From NCBI RefSeq assembly GCF_045629565.1, contig NZ_JAZQRL010000081.1:1-64000 (forward strand): a stretch of DNA of 64,000 nt, read 5' to 3'. Made by a program: the position numbers and the translations under genes. A model generated the notes under the pieces. It saw nothing but the letters and a program-made list of their open reading frames with translations. It made no database searches and was not told the origin of the DNA. Below are positions 16,201 through 24,957 of the stretch, piece after piece. This DNA comes from Arcticibacter sp045629565 (lineage in GTDB: Bacteria; Bacteroidota; Bacteroidia; Sphingobacteriales; Sphingobacteriaceae). The first letter of the stretch is position 1; each line of letters begins with the position of its first letter.

Positions 16201-18330
16201 ATGCAGCTTGAAAAATTTAATTACGACAACAAAATTGTCCGAAACTTCGGAATCGCCACGATTGTATGGGGGATCGTAGGTATGACGGTGGGTTTGCTGA
16301 TTGCTTCCCAACTGTTTCAACCATCACTGAATATGTCATCGCCATATACCACCTTCGGTCGTATAAGGCCCTTACACACGAACGCAGTAATTTTTGCATT
16401 CGTTGGCAACGGGATATTCATGGGGGTTTACTACTCACTACAACGATTGCTCAAGGCAAGAATGTATAGTGACACTTTAAGTAAGATCCATTTTTGGGGA
16501 TGGCAGCTTCTTATCGTCTCTGCTGTAATCACGCTGCCATTGGGAATAACGACTTCGCATGAGTATGCTGAACTGGAGTGGCCGATTGATATTTTTCTGA
16601 CACTGATATGGGTTGTATTCGGTATCAATATGTTTGGTACCATTATAAAGCGCCGAGAGCGGCATATGTACGTAGCCATCTGGTTCTACATAGCGACGTT
16701 TGTTACGGTAGCTGTGCTGCATATCGTTAACTCTTTTCAATTACCTGTCTCTTTATTCAAGAGCTATTACCTTTACGCCGGTGTGCAGGATGCGCTTGTT
16801 CAGTGGTGGTATGGGCACAATGCCGTGGCTTTTTTCCTTACCACTCCTTATCTGGGGATGATGTATTATTTCCTTCCTAAGATGGCAAACAGACCGGTTT
16901 ACTCGTATAAACTAAGTATACTGCACTTTTGGTCGCTCATATTCATTTATATATGGGCTGGTCCGCATCACTTACTATATACCTCGCTACCATCCTGGGC
17001 ACAGTCACTCGGGGTTGCATTCTCCATTATGCTTATTGCCCCAAGCTGGGGTGGAATGATTAACGGTCTTCTTACATTGAGAGGGGCGTGGGACAAGGTA
17101 CGCGACGATGCTACTCTTAAGTTCATGGTAGTAGGTCTTACAGCTTACGGTATGGCGACTTTCGAGGGGCCGATGCTCTCATTGAAGCAGATAAATGGTA
17201 TCGCCCATTTTACTGACTGGATCGTATCACACGTACACGTGGGCGCTCTGGGCTGGAACGGATTTTTGACTTTCGCGATTCTTTACTGGCTGATTCCGAG
17301 AATATACCAAACCACTCTATATTCTAAAAAGGCTGCGAGCTTCCATTTCTGGATAGGCACTCTGGGGATTCTGTTCTATGCAATTCCGATGTATTGGTCT
17401 GGGTTTACTCAAGGCTTGATGTGGAGGGAGTTTACTCCTGAGGGGATGCTGAAGTATCCAAACTTCCTGGAAACGACGCTTGCTATCATTCCGATGCACG
17501 TTCTTCGCGCAGTAGGTGGTGCATTGTACCTGGCTGGTGTTATCGTCATGACATGGAACCTGTATAAGACCATGGCACAAGGAAAGCTACTGGCAAATGA
17601 ACCTGCTGAATCATTACCGCTGGCTCCGGCATTTGTTGCACATGGATCTGAGAAAGGCTGGCACAGACGTCTGGAACGCAGGCCGATGCAGTTTCTGGTG
17701 ATCTCGCTTATTGTGATACTGATTGGCGGTATGGTTGAAATGATGCCGACATTTATGGTTTCGTCTAATGTACCGACTATCGCATCTGTTAAACCTTACT
17801 CTCCTTTAGAGCTCCAGGGCCGGGATATTTATATCAAAGAAGGTTGTGTTAATTGCCATACGCAGACAGTGCGGCCTTTCAGATCAGAGACCGAGCGATA
17901 TGGAGAATACAGCAAGGCCGGTGAATATGTGTATGAACATCCGTTTTTATGGGGCTCTAAACGTACAGGTCCGGATCTGCACCGTGTGGGAGGAAAGTAT
18001 TCTGACGCATGGCATTTCAATCATATGTTCGATCCGACTACCATGTCCCCGGGCAGTATAATGCCTCCTTATCCATGGTTGGTTGAGCAGGATCTGGATA
18101 TTTCGACGACCCCTGCTAAAATTAAGGCTATGAAAACTTTGGGAGTGCCTTATCCCGAGGGCTATGAGGACAAGGCTGTAGACGATTTAAACAAACAAGC
18201 GTCTCAAATTTCGGCAAATCTGGCCAAGGATAACATTCAGGTGGCCAGCAATAAGGAAATAGTTGCTTTGATTGCTTATTTACAACGTCTGGGAGTAGAT
18301 ATTAAAGCAAATAAAACTGCAGCAAATTAA
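16201..18330 (+). CDS. ccoNO: cbb3-type cytochrome c oxidase, fused subunits I and II (CcoN-CcoO)
   Basis: 709 residues from the ATG at 16201; the frame is open upstream to 16153, but that part overlaps the promoter. Residues 1 to about 470 are the multi-span CcoN, which holds heme b and the heme b3-CuB site; histidine-containing stretches such as W-Y-G-H-N-A-V and S-H-V-H-V-G-A are seen. After a linker and one more helix (about 505-530) comes CcoO with one c-type heme motif, C549-V-N-C552-H553. In proteobacteria these are two proteins; the fusion is common in Bacteroidota. The enzyme reduces O2 to water with high affinity and pumps protons across the inner membrane. Confidence 0.95.
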   Translation: MQLEKFNYDNKIVRNFGIATIVWGIVGMTVGLLIASQLFQPSLNMSSPYTTFGRIRPLHTNAVIFAFVGNGIFMGVYYSLQRLLKARMYSDTLSKIHFWGWQLLIVSAVITLPLGITTSHEYAELEWPIDIFLTLIWVVFGINMFGTIIKRRERHMYVAIWFYIATFVTVAVLHIVNSFQLPVSLFKSYYLYAGVQDALVQWWYGHNAVAFFLTTPYLGMMYYFLPKMANRPVYSYKLSILHFWSLIFIYIWAGPHHLLYTSLPSWAQSLGVAFSIMLIAPSWGGMINGLLTLRGAWDKVRDDATLKFMVVGLTAYGMATFEGPMLSLKQINGIAHFTDWIVSHVHVGALGWNGFLTFAILYWLIPRIYQTTLYSKKAASFHFWIGTLGILFYAIPMYWSGFTQGLMWREFTPEGMLKYPNFLETTLAIIPMHVLRAVGGALYLAGVIVMTWNLYKTMAQGKLLANEPAESLPLAPAFVAHGSEKGWHRRLERRPMQFLVISLIVILIGGMVEMMPTFMVSSNVPTIASVKPYSPLELQGRDIYIKEGCVNCHTQTVRPFRSETERYGEYSKAGEYVYEHPFLWGSKRTGPDLHRVGGKYSDAWHFNHMFDPTTMSPGSIMPPYPWLVEQDLDISTTPAKIKAMKTLGVPYPEGYEDKAVDDLNKQASQISANLAKDNIQVASNKEIVALIAYLQRLGVDIKANKTAAN

Positions 18331-18354
18331 AGTAAACCATTAAAGACCAGGATT

Positions 18355-18519
18355 ATGTTCAGACAATTTATCAGTTCAGTAGAAGGAAGTCAGATTTATC
18401 TGATCACTTCTCTCGGAATATTTCTAGTTTTTTTCATCGTTGTGGCTGTCATGCTCTTCTTGATGAAAAAGGATCACATACAGCAAATGAGCGAAATGCC
18501 ATTAAGAGACAATAAATAG
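18355..18519 (+). CDS. ccoQ: CcoQ/FixQ-like small oxidase subunit
   Basis: 54 residues, ATG at 18355, stop TAG at 18517-18519, 24 bp after ccoNO and 23 bp before ccoP. One membrane helix (about 14-37) is followed by a charged tail starting K-K-D-H. Length, topology and position between ccoO and ccoP match CcoQ, which stabilises the oxidase complex. Sequence conservation in this family is weak, so position is the main argument. Confidence 0.75.
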   Translation: MFRQFISSVEGSQIYLITSLGIFLVFFIVVAVMLFLMKKDHIQQMSEMPLRDNK

Positions 18520-18542
18520 TACAATAGTATAGAAACACTTAA

Positions 18543-19436
18543 ATGAGACCTGTTTTAAATTTATTATTACTCCTTGCAGTTAGCTTACCGGCTGCTGCGC
18601 AGGAGCAGGCTGCTGAGGTTATTGCGGAAGCCCCCAAGAGTTCCGGGTCGTTTTTAATGAACACCGTCATCGTCGTCTTTATCGTTGCTGCTTTGATTTT
18701 GCTCGTTGTTGCCTTTGTATTGTTAAAGACATTCAATATTCTCGCAAAAGAACTGAGTAACCCCCGGCCATTGGTAGCTCCTGAACCTGTTGTGAGCCTG
18801 GACTATGAAGATTGGTTAGCTTCAGAAAGAAAGAAGCCTTCTATTATAAATAAGTTGCTTAGTCTGAGACCTCTTGAAGAGGAAAAGGATTTGATAATGG
18901 AACACAAGTTCGACGGCATCGCGGAGCTTGACAATCCGACGCCGCCCTGGTTTATGTGGCTGTTTTATGGAACGATCGTCTTTGGGGTTGCTTATTTCTT
19001 AAATTATCATGTGTTCGAATGGGGCATGTTGCAGGATGAAGAATATGTCGTGGAAGTGCAGGAGGCGGAGGCAGCAAAGGCTGCATATCTGGCAACCGCC
19101 GCTAATCTCATAGATGAGAACTCCGTTACGGTAAGTACAGAGCCTGCGGTTATTTCGGCTGGTATGGCACTCTTTAATGCGAATTGCGTTGCTTGTCATG
19201 GCGATAAGGGACAGGGAACAGTAGGCCCGAACTTGACTGACGAATACTGGCTACATGGGGGCAGTGTTAATGATGTTTTCAAAACTATCAAGTATGGCAT
19301 TCCGGAAAAAGGTATGATCTCCTGGGAGAAGCAGATGACACCTAAACAGATATCCGAAGTCTCTAACTACATATTATCCCTGAAGGGTACGGACCCAGCG
19401 GGGGCAAAGGAACCGCAAGGCGAAAAAGAAGGTTAA
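18543..19436 (+). CDS. ccoP: cbb3 oxidase subunit III, mono-heme CcoP
   Basis: 297 residues. There is a signal-like first helix (1-20) and a second helix (about 38-62). A CcoP/FixP N-terminal-domain motif, D-G-I-A-E-L-D-N-P-T-P-P-W, stands before a third helix near 140. The periplasmic part holds a single heme c motif, C215-V-A-C218-H219; classical CcoP has two, so one heme domain is missing here. The extra N-terminal helices and a cytosolic stretch of about 60 residues also differ from the short proteobacterial form. It passes electrons from soluble or membrane cytochromes to CcoO. Confidence 0.9.
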   Translation: MRPVLNLLLLLAVSLPAAAQEQAAEVIAEAPKSSGSFLMNTVIVVFIVAALILLVVAFVLLKTFNILAKELSNPRPLVAPEPVVSLDYEDWLASERKKPSIINKLLSLRPLEEEKDLIMEHKFDGIAELDNPTPPWFMWLFYGTIVFGVAYFLNYHVFEWGMLQDEEYVVEVQEAEAAKAAYLATAANLIDENSVTVSTEPAVISAGMALFNANCVACHGDKGQGTVGPNLTDEYWLHGGSVNDVFKTIKYGIPEKGMISWEKQMTPKQISEVSNYILSLKGTDPAGAKEPQGEKEG

Positions 19437-19473
19437 GATACATTCACTACATCTAAAAAAGGGGGGGAGATTT

Positions 19474-20859
19474 ATGGAAACGTCGTTCAGAGATCAGGCA
19501 AGAACTATCACTGAAAATGATAAAAAGCGGAAGTGGTTATATCCGAAGCTTATCAAAGGAGAGCTTTATAAGTTTCGGAACACTTTCGCCTGTCTTTTAC
19601 TGATCTTCCTCTTCACCGCGCCATTTGTTAAGCTGAACGGTGAGCAACTGGTGTTATTGAACGTTCTTGAGCGTAAATTTGCCTTTTTTGGAATATTGAT
19701 TACGCCTCAGGACTTCTATTTGTTTGTGTTAGGATCGCTCATCTTTATTGTTTTTATCGTACTATTTACTGCTGTTTTCGGAAGGATCTTTTGCGGCTGG
19801 GCATGCCCCCAGACCATCTTCATGGAGATGGTTTTCAGACGGGTTGAGCGTTGGATTGAGGGAGACGCTGTTCAACGAAAGAAGCTGGATGCGGGTCCGC
19901 TCACTCTGGAGAAGGGACTGAAAAAGGCTGCAAAGCATAGTATTTTCCTGTGTATATCCTTTCTTATTTCGAATATCTTCCTTGCATACATCATCGGCTC
20001 TGATCAGCTTATACAAATCATCAGCGATCCCCTCAGTTCGCATATAGGAGGCTTTGTCGCGATTTGCGTGTTTACGCTGGTATTTTATGTCGTCTTTTCA
20101 CAAATCAGAGAGCTGGTTTGTACGGTTGTATGTCCATACGGGCGCTTACAAGGTGTTCTGCTTGACAGAAATTCCATGATAGTCGCCTATGATTTTATCA
20201 GAGGAGAACCAAGAGGTAAACGCAAGCGGGGAGTTGAAGAATCTAACAAAGGGGATTGTGTGGATTGCGGTCTTTGCGTCGATGTTTGTCCCACGGGTAT
20301 TGACATTCGGAAAGGTACTCAGATGGAATGTATAAACTGTACCTTATGCATTGACGCCTGCGATATGGTAATGGAAAAAATAGACCGCCCGAAACGGCTG
20401 ATAGGGTTTATGTCTGATGAACAGATGGAATCCAGGAAGCCTTTTGTTATCAGCAAACGAATTTATTCCTATATGGCTGTGTTAATTGTCATGTGCACAG
20501 TACTTGGGTACCTGATAATAAAACGTACCGATATTGAAACCACTGTTTTACGTGCTTCAGGGACACTTTACCAGATGCGGGATGATGGTCAGGTAAGTAA
20601 CTTGTACAATGCCGAGTTCTTTAACAAAACAAACCGGCCGGTAAGTTTTGAGGTAATTCCAGTGGAGAAAGAAGTGAGCATTCAGTATGTAACCAAACCA
20701 GTGGTGCTTGAAAAAAATTCAAGTATGAAAGTTACCTTTTTTGTCTTGAGACCGCGAGAATCTATTAAAACGTATAAATCAGACCTTAAACTTCAAGTGC
20801 TTTCCGAAGGTGAAGTGCTTGAAAATATAGAAACGACCTTCATTGCACCGTCTAACTAG
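19474..20859 (+). CDS. ccoG: cbb3 oxidase accessory iron-sulfur protein CcoG/FixG
   Basis: 461 residues. Several membrane helices in the first 200 residues (including C-G-W-A-C-P-Q) are followed by two ferredoxin-like 4Fe-4S motifs, C-V-D-C-G-L-C-V-D-V-C-P and C-I-N-C-T-L-C-I-D-A-C. A last helix (about 330-350) precedes an Ig-like FixG C-terminal domain. CcoG is a membrane-bound copper reductase that helps supply Cu(I) for oxidase assembly. It lies in the cco operon; a G-rich stretch ending about 7 nt before the ATG could serve as a ribosome-binding site. Confidence 0.95.
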   Translation: METSFRDQARTITENDKKRKWLYPKLIKGELYKFRNTFACLLLIFLFTAPFVKLNGEQLVLLNVLERKFAFFGILITPQDFYLFVLGSLIFIVFIVLFTAVFGRIFCGWACPQTIFMEMVFRRVERWIEGDAVQRKKLDAGPLTLEKGLKKAAKHSIFLCISFLISNIFLAYIIGSDQLIQIISDPLSSHIGGFVAICVFTLVFYVVFSQIRELVCTVVCPYGRLQGVLLDRNSMIVAYDFIRGEPRGKRKRGVEESNKGDCVDCGLCVDVCPTGIDIRKGTQMECINCTLCIDACDMVMEKIDRPKRLIGFMSDEQMESRKPFVISKRIYSYMAVLIVMCTVLGYLIIKRTDIETTVLRASGTLYQMRDDGQVSNLYNAEFFNKTNRPVSFEVIPVEKEVSIQYVTKPVVLEKNSSMKVTFFVLRPRESIKTYKSDLKLQVLSEGEVLENIETTFIAPSN

Positions 20860-20865
20860 AAAAAG

Positions 20866-21294
20866 ATGAATTGGGGAACAAAATTGATTATCGCATTGGG
20901 TTTATTTATGTCGTTCATCATGGTCTTGAGTATGAGAATGATTTTTAGCGATAAAGATGACCTGGTGGAAAAGGATTACTATCAAAAGGGATTGAATTAC
21001 GATGCTGAATATGTGAAGGTGCAGAAGGTGCAGGACGACGGGGCTGAACCTGTTATTTCTATCGGCCTGGATAAACAGTTGGACATACAGTTTAAAAGAC
21101 CGGTTAAGGGTGTCGCAAAGCTAGTGCATCCGAGTAACCGGGACAAGGACCGGGCTTTCGAGATTAGCAGTGATACAGGAAAGGTCGTTCAACTGAAGTT
21201 GAACAATCTGACTAATGGTTACTGGCATCTGGAGCTCGATTGGAAGAGTGATACAGACTCTTATATCTTCAAGAAGAAAGTTTACCTGCGATGA
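20866..21294 (+). CDS. ccoH: cbb3 oxidase assembly protein CcoH/FixH
   Basis: 142 residues: one N-terminal helix (about 7-27), the K-D-Y-Y-Q-K-G-L-N-Y motif typical of FixH at residues 36-45, then a periplasmic beta-rich domain ending in W-D-W-like and F-K-K-K-V-Y-L strands. It follows ccoG by 6 bp and overlaps the next gene by 4 nt (ATGA). FixH proteins are needed for stable assembly of the oxidase. Confidence 0.9.
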   Translation: MNWGTKLIIALGLFMSFIMVLSMRMIFSDKDDLVEKDYYQKGLNYDAEYVKVQKVQDDGAEPVISIGLDKQLDIQFKRPVKGVAKLVHPSNRDKDRAFEISSDTGKVVQLKLNNLTNGYWHLELDWKSDTDSYIFKKKVYLR

Positions 21295-21971
21295 GTATCT
21301 GGTATCTGGCATTTTTTACCGGCTTTTTCGGGAGCGTCCATTGTTTGGGAATGTGCGGCCCGCTGGCTTTCGCTGTTACATCAAGGCACTCGGGTTGGTG
21401 GATGGTTCTTTTCGACAAGCTTTCTTATCAGTTCGGTCGGATAATCTCCTACAGTCTTTTAGGTGCACTTATTGGTCTTGTAGGGCAGCAACTGTGGATG
21501 TCGGGCTTGCAACAGTTCATTAGCGTTGCAAGTGGCGTATTGATTTTAACAGCAGGGGCTTCAAGGATATTCAGGCTTCGGGCTTCCGTTGGTTCAGCCA
21601 AGGGAATAGGGATTTTTAGCCGTGCTTTCACCTATGCCCTGAAGCATAAAGCAAATCACCTGATTACCGGGATGTTGAACGGTTTATTGCCTTGTGGATT
21701 TGTGTATTTGGCCCTTGCAGGTGCTGTTACGGTAGGAAATACCTTTGGTGCGGTGAAATATATGATTTTATTCGGCCTTGGCACGCTCCCTTTGATGCTG
21801 GTTGCTACATTCGGACTAGGTCTTGTTGGGCCTGCCTTTAGAAGAAGGATAAATCAGGCGGTACCTTACCTGATGGTATGCCTGGGAGTCTGGTTTATTT
21901 TGAGGGGAGCATCTCTGGATGTTCCGTTTCTGAGTCCTAGAGTTGCCCCCCAAACAGAAGTTTGTAATTAG
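21291..21971 (+). CDS. SafE/UreH-type membrane transporter of the cco operon
   Basis: 226 residues with six predicted helices. It starts with the motif G-S-V-H-C-L-G-M-C-G-P, the paired-cysteine signature of the UreH/SafE branch of the LysE-like transporters. A second G-x-L-P-C-G-F motif (N-G-L-L-P-C-G-F) lies in the second half. Homologues are regularly found behind ccoH in cbb3 clusters and are thought to handle copper or reducing power for assembly; the substrate is not proven. It is translationally coupled to ccoH and ends 4 bp from the convergent hemN stop. Confidence 0.85.
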   Translation: MSIWYLAFFTGFFGSVHCLGMCGPLAFAVTSRHSGWWMVLFDKLSYQFGRIISYSLLGALIGLVGQQLWMSGLQQFISVASGVLILTAGASRIFRLRASVGSAKGIGIFSRAFTYALKHKANHLITGMLNGLLPCGFVYLALAGAVTVGNTFGAVKYMILFGLGTLPLMLVATFGLGLVGPAFRRRINQAVPYLMVCLGVWFILRGASLDVPFLSPRVAPQTEVCN

Positions 21972-21975
21972 TTTA

Positions 21976-23340
21976 TCAGCCTGCCATACTAAACATAACA
22001 GTTGTTGGCTGGTTAGCCCAAAGCCTTGCGTCTAAAGCCATGCAGATGTTTCGCAAGAACCGTTGCCCTTGTGGAAGTACGGTAAGCTTAAGGGGCTCAA
22101 GAACTATCAGGTTATCAGATACGGGCACTTGAAGCCTGTCTATCCCAGATTGAAAAGCTTCATTTTGAAGTGAGGAGTGTTCCCAGGAGGTTTCTCCCTT
22201 GCACATAATGTTGAGAATATGAGTTCGGAAAAGCAAATCATCCTGAGTGAGGTGATGACCTTTAAAGACTGGGATTAGTCCTTCCTCAACACGGGTGGTA
22301 TAATCCTCAACCTTTTTCTCATTTTGTGCGAAGGCATATCCTGTATCACTGATTGAGGACACTCCCAGGCCAATCATTAGTTGCGTATACTGGTGAGTAT
22401 ACCCCATGAAATTACGGTGGAGCTTGCCTTCCATCTGTGCTTTGTAAAGCGAATCTGTTTTAAGAGCAAAATGGTCCATTCCTATCTCTACGTATCCTCC
22501 CTGGATTAACATTCCCCGACCGAGTTCATACAATTTGTGTTTGAGCTCAATAGATGGCAGATCCTTTTCAGTATACCGTCTTTGACCTGGCTTGATCCAT
22601 GGAACGTGTGCATAGCTATAAAAAGCAATCCTATCGGGGTTGAGGCGTAAAATTTGGGATATTGTCTTATTGAGTCCTTCTAAGGTTTGAACAGGCAGGC
22701 CATATATGAGGTCAAAGTTGATAGAAGTATATCCAATTTCCCTTGCTTTGTCTGTTACGAACCTGACATCTTCATAAGATTGCATCCGGTTGATTACCAA
22801 TTGAACCAGGGGGTCGAAATCCTGGATCCCAAGACTTAGCCTTTTAAATCCTAACTTGTATAGTGATAGCAGATGCTCCTCCGTTGTATTCGCCGGGTGT
22901 GCTTCAAACGAAAACTCCGCTTCAGGATGAACTGTAGCATTAGACAGAAGACCTTCTATCAAGGTTTCTAAATTGTAGGGACTGAAGAAGGTAGGAGTAC
23001 CACCACCCAGGTGAATCTCTTTTATTACCGGCTTTTCTTTAAATATGGATCGGTACAACTCCCATTCTTTCAGAACCGTTTGGATATAGGGTGCTTCGAC
23101 TTTGTGATTTCTGGTGATTCTTGTATTACATCCACAATAGGTGCAGAGGCTTTCACAGAAGGGCAAGTGGACATACAGACTGATCCCGTCTTTGGTATTG
23201 CTTTCATTAAATGAGAATCGCACGGAATCTTTCCATGCATCAAGCCCTTTAAATGAGCTATCCCAATAAGGCACGGTGGGATAGCTGGTGTATCGAGGTG
23301 CCGGTACATGGTACTTGGCAACAAGTTCTTCGGGATTCAT
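21976..23340 (-). CDS. hemN: Oxygen-independent coproporphyrinogen III oxidase HemN
   Basis: 454 residues, the right length for HemN. The four-cysteine motif C62-x3-C66-x2-C69-x-C71 is complete, as in true HemN. The E-I-H-L-G-G-G-T-P-T motif binds SAM. The enzyme decarboxylates coproporphyrinogen III to protoporphyrinogen IX without oxygen, so heme for the cbb3 oxidase can be made when oxygen is scarce. It lies 3 bp downstream of a truncated dehydrogenase-like gene, in one operon whose promoter has the tandem CRP/FNR-type sites. Confidence 0.95.
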   Translation of the reverse strand: MNPEELVAKYHVPAPRYTSYPTVPYWDSSFKGLDAWKDSVRFSFNESNTKDGISLYVHLPFCESLCTYCGCNTRITRNHKVEAPYIQTVLKEWELYRSIFKEKPVIKEIHLGGGTPTFFSPYNLETLIEGLLSNATVHPEAEFSFEAHPANTTEEHLLSLYKLGFKRLSLGIQDFDPLVQLVINRMQSYEDVRFVTDKAREIGYTSINFDLIYGLPVQTLEGLNKTISQILRLNPDRIAFYSYAHVPWIKPGQRRYTEKDLPSIELKHKLYELGRGMLIQGGYVEIGMDHFALKTDSLYKAQMEGKLHRNFMGYTHQYTQLMIGLGVSSISDTGYAFAQNEKKVEDYTTRVEEGLIPVFKGHHLTQDDLLFRTHILNIMCKGETSWEHSSLQNEAFQSGIDRLQVPVSDNLIVLEPLKLTVLPQGQRFLRNICMALDARLWANQPTTVMFSMAG

Positions 23341-23343
23341 AAA

Positions 23344-23820
23344 TCAGGGGTTAAGACGGGTGCGCAGTTCATTACCTATAATATGGCTTCCGCACTCTTT
23401 GGCGGCCGAGCAACTGTCACCTTCGCATCTTTCGTTCTGCCAGGAATCTAAATTTTGAATGGTTTCGTTAGCGCATTGCGTATGGTAGGCGTTCAAACCT
23501 ACCGTTGAATCTTCATTTTTAACGTATGGGGATACAACGGCAAGTTTTATGTTATGTCTGCTGGCAGCTTGTTTGTCAACCTGCTTAAGTTCGGATGTGC
23601 GACTGGCGATAAACTTCACCCCAAGTTGAGCCAGGCGACCTATGACCTCAGGAGTAATTTGATCTCTATCTGATATAATAACTGCCTGTTTTCCAGTAGC
23701 ATATTCTGCTGTTTCGAGGCAAAGAGCGTTTGATATCAGTGTTATTTCATGCTTTTTTCGATTGGCTATTGCCAATGGTTCCTTTTCATAGGACCGGATA
23801 CTGTAGGCTACTGCTCTCAT
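23344..23820 (-). CDS. Truncated D-lactate-dehydrogenase-like protein with a cysteine-rich tail
   Basis: 158 residues. The first 100 or so resemble the N-terminal (catalytic, flavodoxin-like) domain of D-2-hydroxyacid dehydrogenases: A-V-A-Y-S-I-R-S-Y-E-K-E at the start and L-G-V-K-F-I-A-S-R-T further on, where active enzymes continue with G-T-D-H. The NAD-binding domain and the Arg-Glu-His catalytic set are absent. Instead there is a short tail with four cysteines (one at H-T-Q-C, then C-E-G-D-S-C and K-E-C-G). It cannot be a working dehydrogenase. It is the first gene of the hemN operon, which points to a part in heme synthesis or redox sensing; the cysteines might bind a metal. Function unknown. 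Confidence 0.7.
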   Translation of the reverse strand: MRAVAYSIRSYEKEPLAIANRKKHEITLISNALCLETAEYATGKQAVIISDRDQITPEVIGRLAQLGVKFIASRTSELKQVDKQAASRHNIKLAVVSPYVKNEDSTVGLNAYHTQCANETIQNLDSWQNERCEGDSCSAAKECGSHIIGNELRTRLNP

Positions 23821-23842
23821 TTTTAAATAGATAATGTATTTT

Positions 23843-23907
23843 CAAAGATAGCAAGCGCAGCCGGACTCCTGGATGAGTGGAGTCAGACGAAAAAGTGATA
23901 GTGATCA
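23843..23907 (-). promoter_or_regulatory. Promoter of the hemN operon with tandem CRP/FNR-type sites
   Basis: On the minus strand the -7 element TATCTTTG occupies 23843-23850. A one-mismatch site (plus-strand reading TGAG-TGGA-GTCA, 23874-23885) is centred 33 bp away. A perfect TGAT-AGTG-ATCA (23896-23907) is 55 bp away and overlaps the stop codon of the response regulator gene. The leader to the ATG at 23820 is only about 15 nt. Confidence 0.7.
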
Positions 23908-24957
23908 GTTTTTCATGTTTACTAGTTTTTTTGCGTTTAAAATGATTATCTGACTGCCTTTCTTTTCAATGAGTCCTTCCGTCTTGAAGTCACTTAAAGT
24001 TCTGCTAACTGTTTCAGTAGCCATACCTGCCATGGATGCAAGGTCGTCTCTTGAGATTCTCAATACCGCATTTTCAGGATCGTTTCCGGCAAGGCGGAGC
24101 AGTACCTGAGACATCCTTTTCCTTACGGAGTGATAGGCGAGCTGTAAGAGTTGGTCTTCTTTTTCCTTTAAGTTGTTTGCGATTATTTTGATGAACGCTT
24201 TTCCTACTTCAGGGTAATGATTAACAAGCTGGTCTACCATTTCTTTTGGAAGCATGCAAATGGAGGAATCTTCTACGGCTTCTGCGGTTTCATGGTAAAT
24301 GTCATTTGAAAGCAGGGCGTTTACACCTATGTATTCATCCGGCCCGTATAAAGAGGTAAGTAATTCTCTGTCGTCGTTGCTGATCTTGTAGGTCTTCACC
24401 TTACCACTTAGTAACAGGTATAGACCGTTCGGGCTATCGCCTTCGTAGAATATGATCTGTTTCTTTTTGATCGTTCTAATCTTTCTGTCAGCTACCAACT
24501 TTTGCAATTCAGCAAGCCCGTCGCCGCGGTTAACCAGGTTATCAATTTTTTCAAGCGATTTGTTGTAGAACGCCTCCTGTTTTTCCTTTTTTTGAAGACG
24601 GCTTTCGATAGCGTTTAATAACTCGACGTCATCAAACGGCTTCGTGAGGTAATCATCGGCTCCCATCTCCATGCCTTTACGCATGTCTACCCGTTCGGCT
24701 TTAGCTGTGAGGAAAATAAAGGGTATAGCAGAAGTTTCGGGGGTCTTACCCAGCATGAATAAAACGCCGTACCCATCCAGTTCAGGCATCATAATATCAC
24801 AAAGAATAATGTCCGGAAGATGCTTTATAGCGAGTTCAACGCCTGTTTTGCCATTGTCAGCATGGAATACCTGGTAGTTTGCGAGTTCGAGTATTTCGGT
24901 AGTGCTCTCGCGGATATCATCGTTATCCTCAATAATTAGAATGGACGTTTTTTTCAT
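23905..24957 (-). CDS. Response regulator with CRP/FNR-type output domain (REC-cNMP-HTH)
   Basis: 350 residues from the ATG at 24955-24957; a longer start at 25011 lies deeper inside the kinase gene. Residues 1-120 are a receiver domain with E10, D11, phosphoacceptor D54, T84 and K106. Residues from about 145 form a cNMP-binding-type barrel, then a dimer helix, then an HTH_Crp domain with recognition helix E315-T-V-S318-R319. In E. coli FNR the same E-x-x-S-R residues read the TGA half-site, which matches the sites found in this window. The four Fe-S cysteines of FNR are absent, so oxygen sensing must come from the partner kinase. It overlaps the kinase gene by 29 nt. I infer that it combines the FixJ and FixK roles. 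Confidence 0.9.
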   Translation of the reverse strand: MKKTSILIIEDNDDIRESTTEILELANYQVFHADNGKTGVELAIKHLPDIILCDIMMPELDGYGVLFMLGKTPETSAIPFIFLTAKAERVDMRKGMEMGADDYLTKPFDDVELLNAIESRLQKKEKQEAFYNKSLEKIDNLVNRGDGLAELQKLVADRKIRTIKKKQIIFYEGDSPNGLYLLLSGKVKTYKISNDDRELLTSLYGPDEYIGVNALLSNDIYHETAEAVEDSSICMLPKEMVDQLVNHYPEVGKAFIKIIANNLKEKEDQLLQLAYHSVRKRMSQVLLRLAGNDPENAVLRISRDDLASMAGMATETVSRTLSDFKTEGLIEKKGSQIIILNAKKLVNMKN

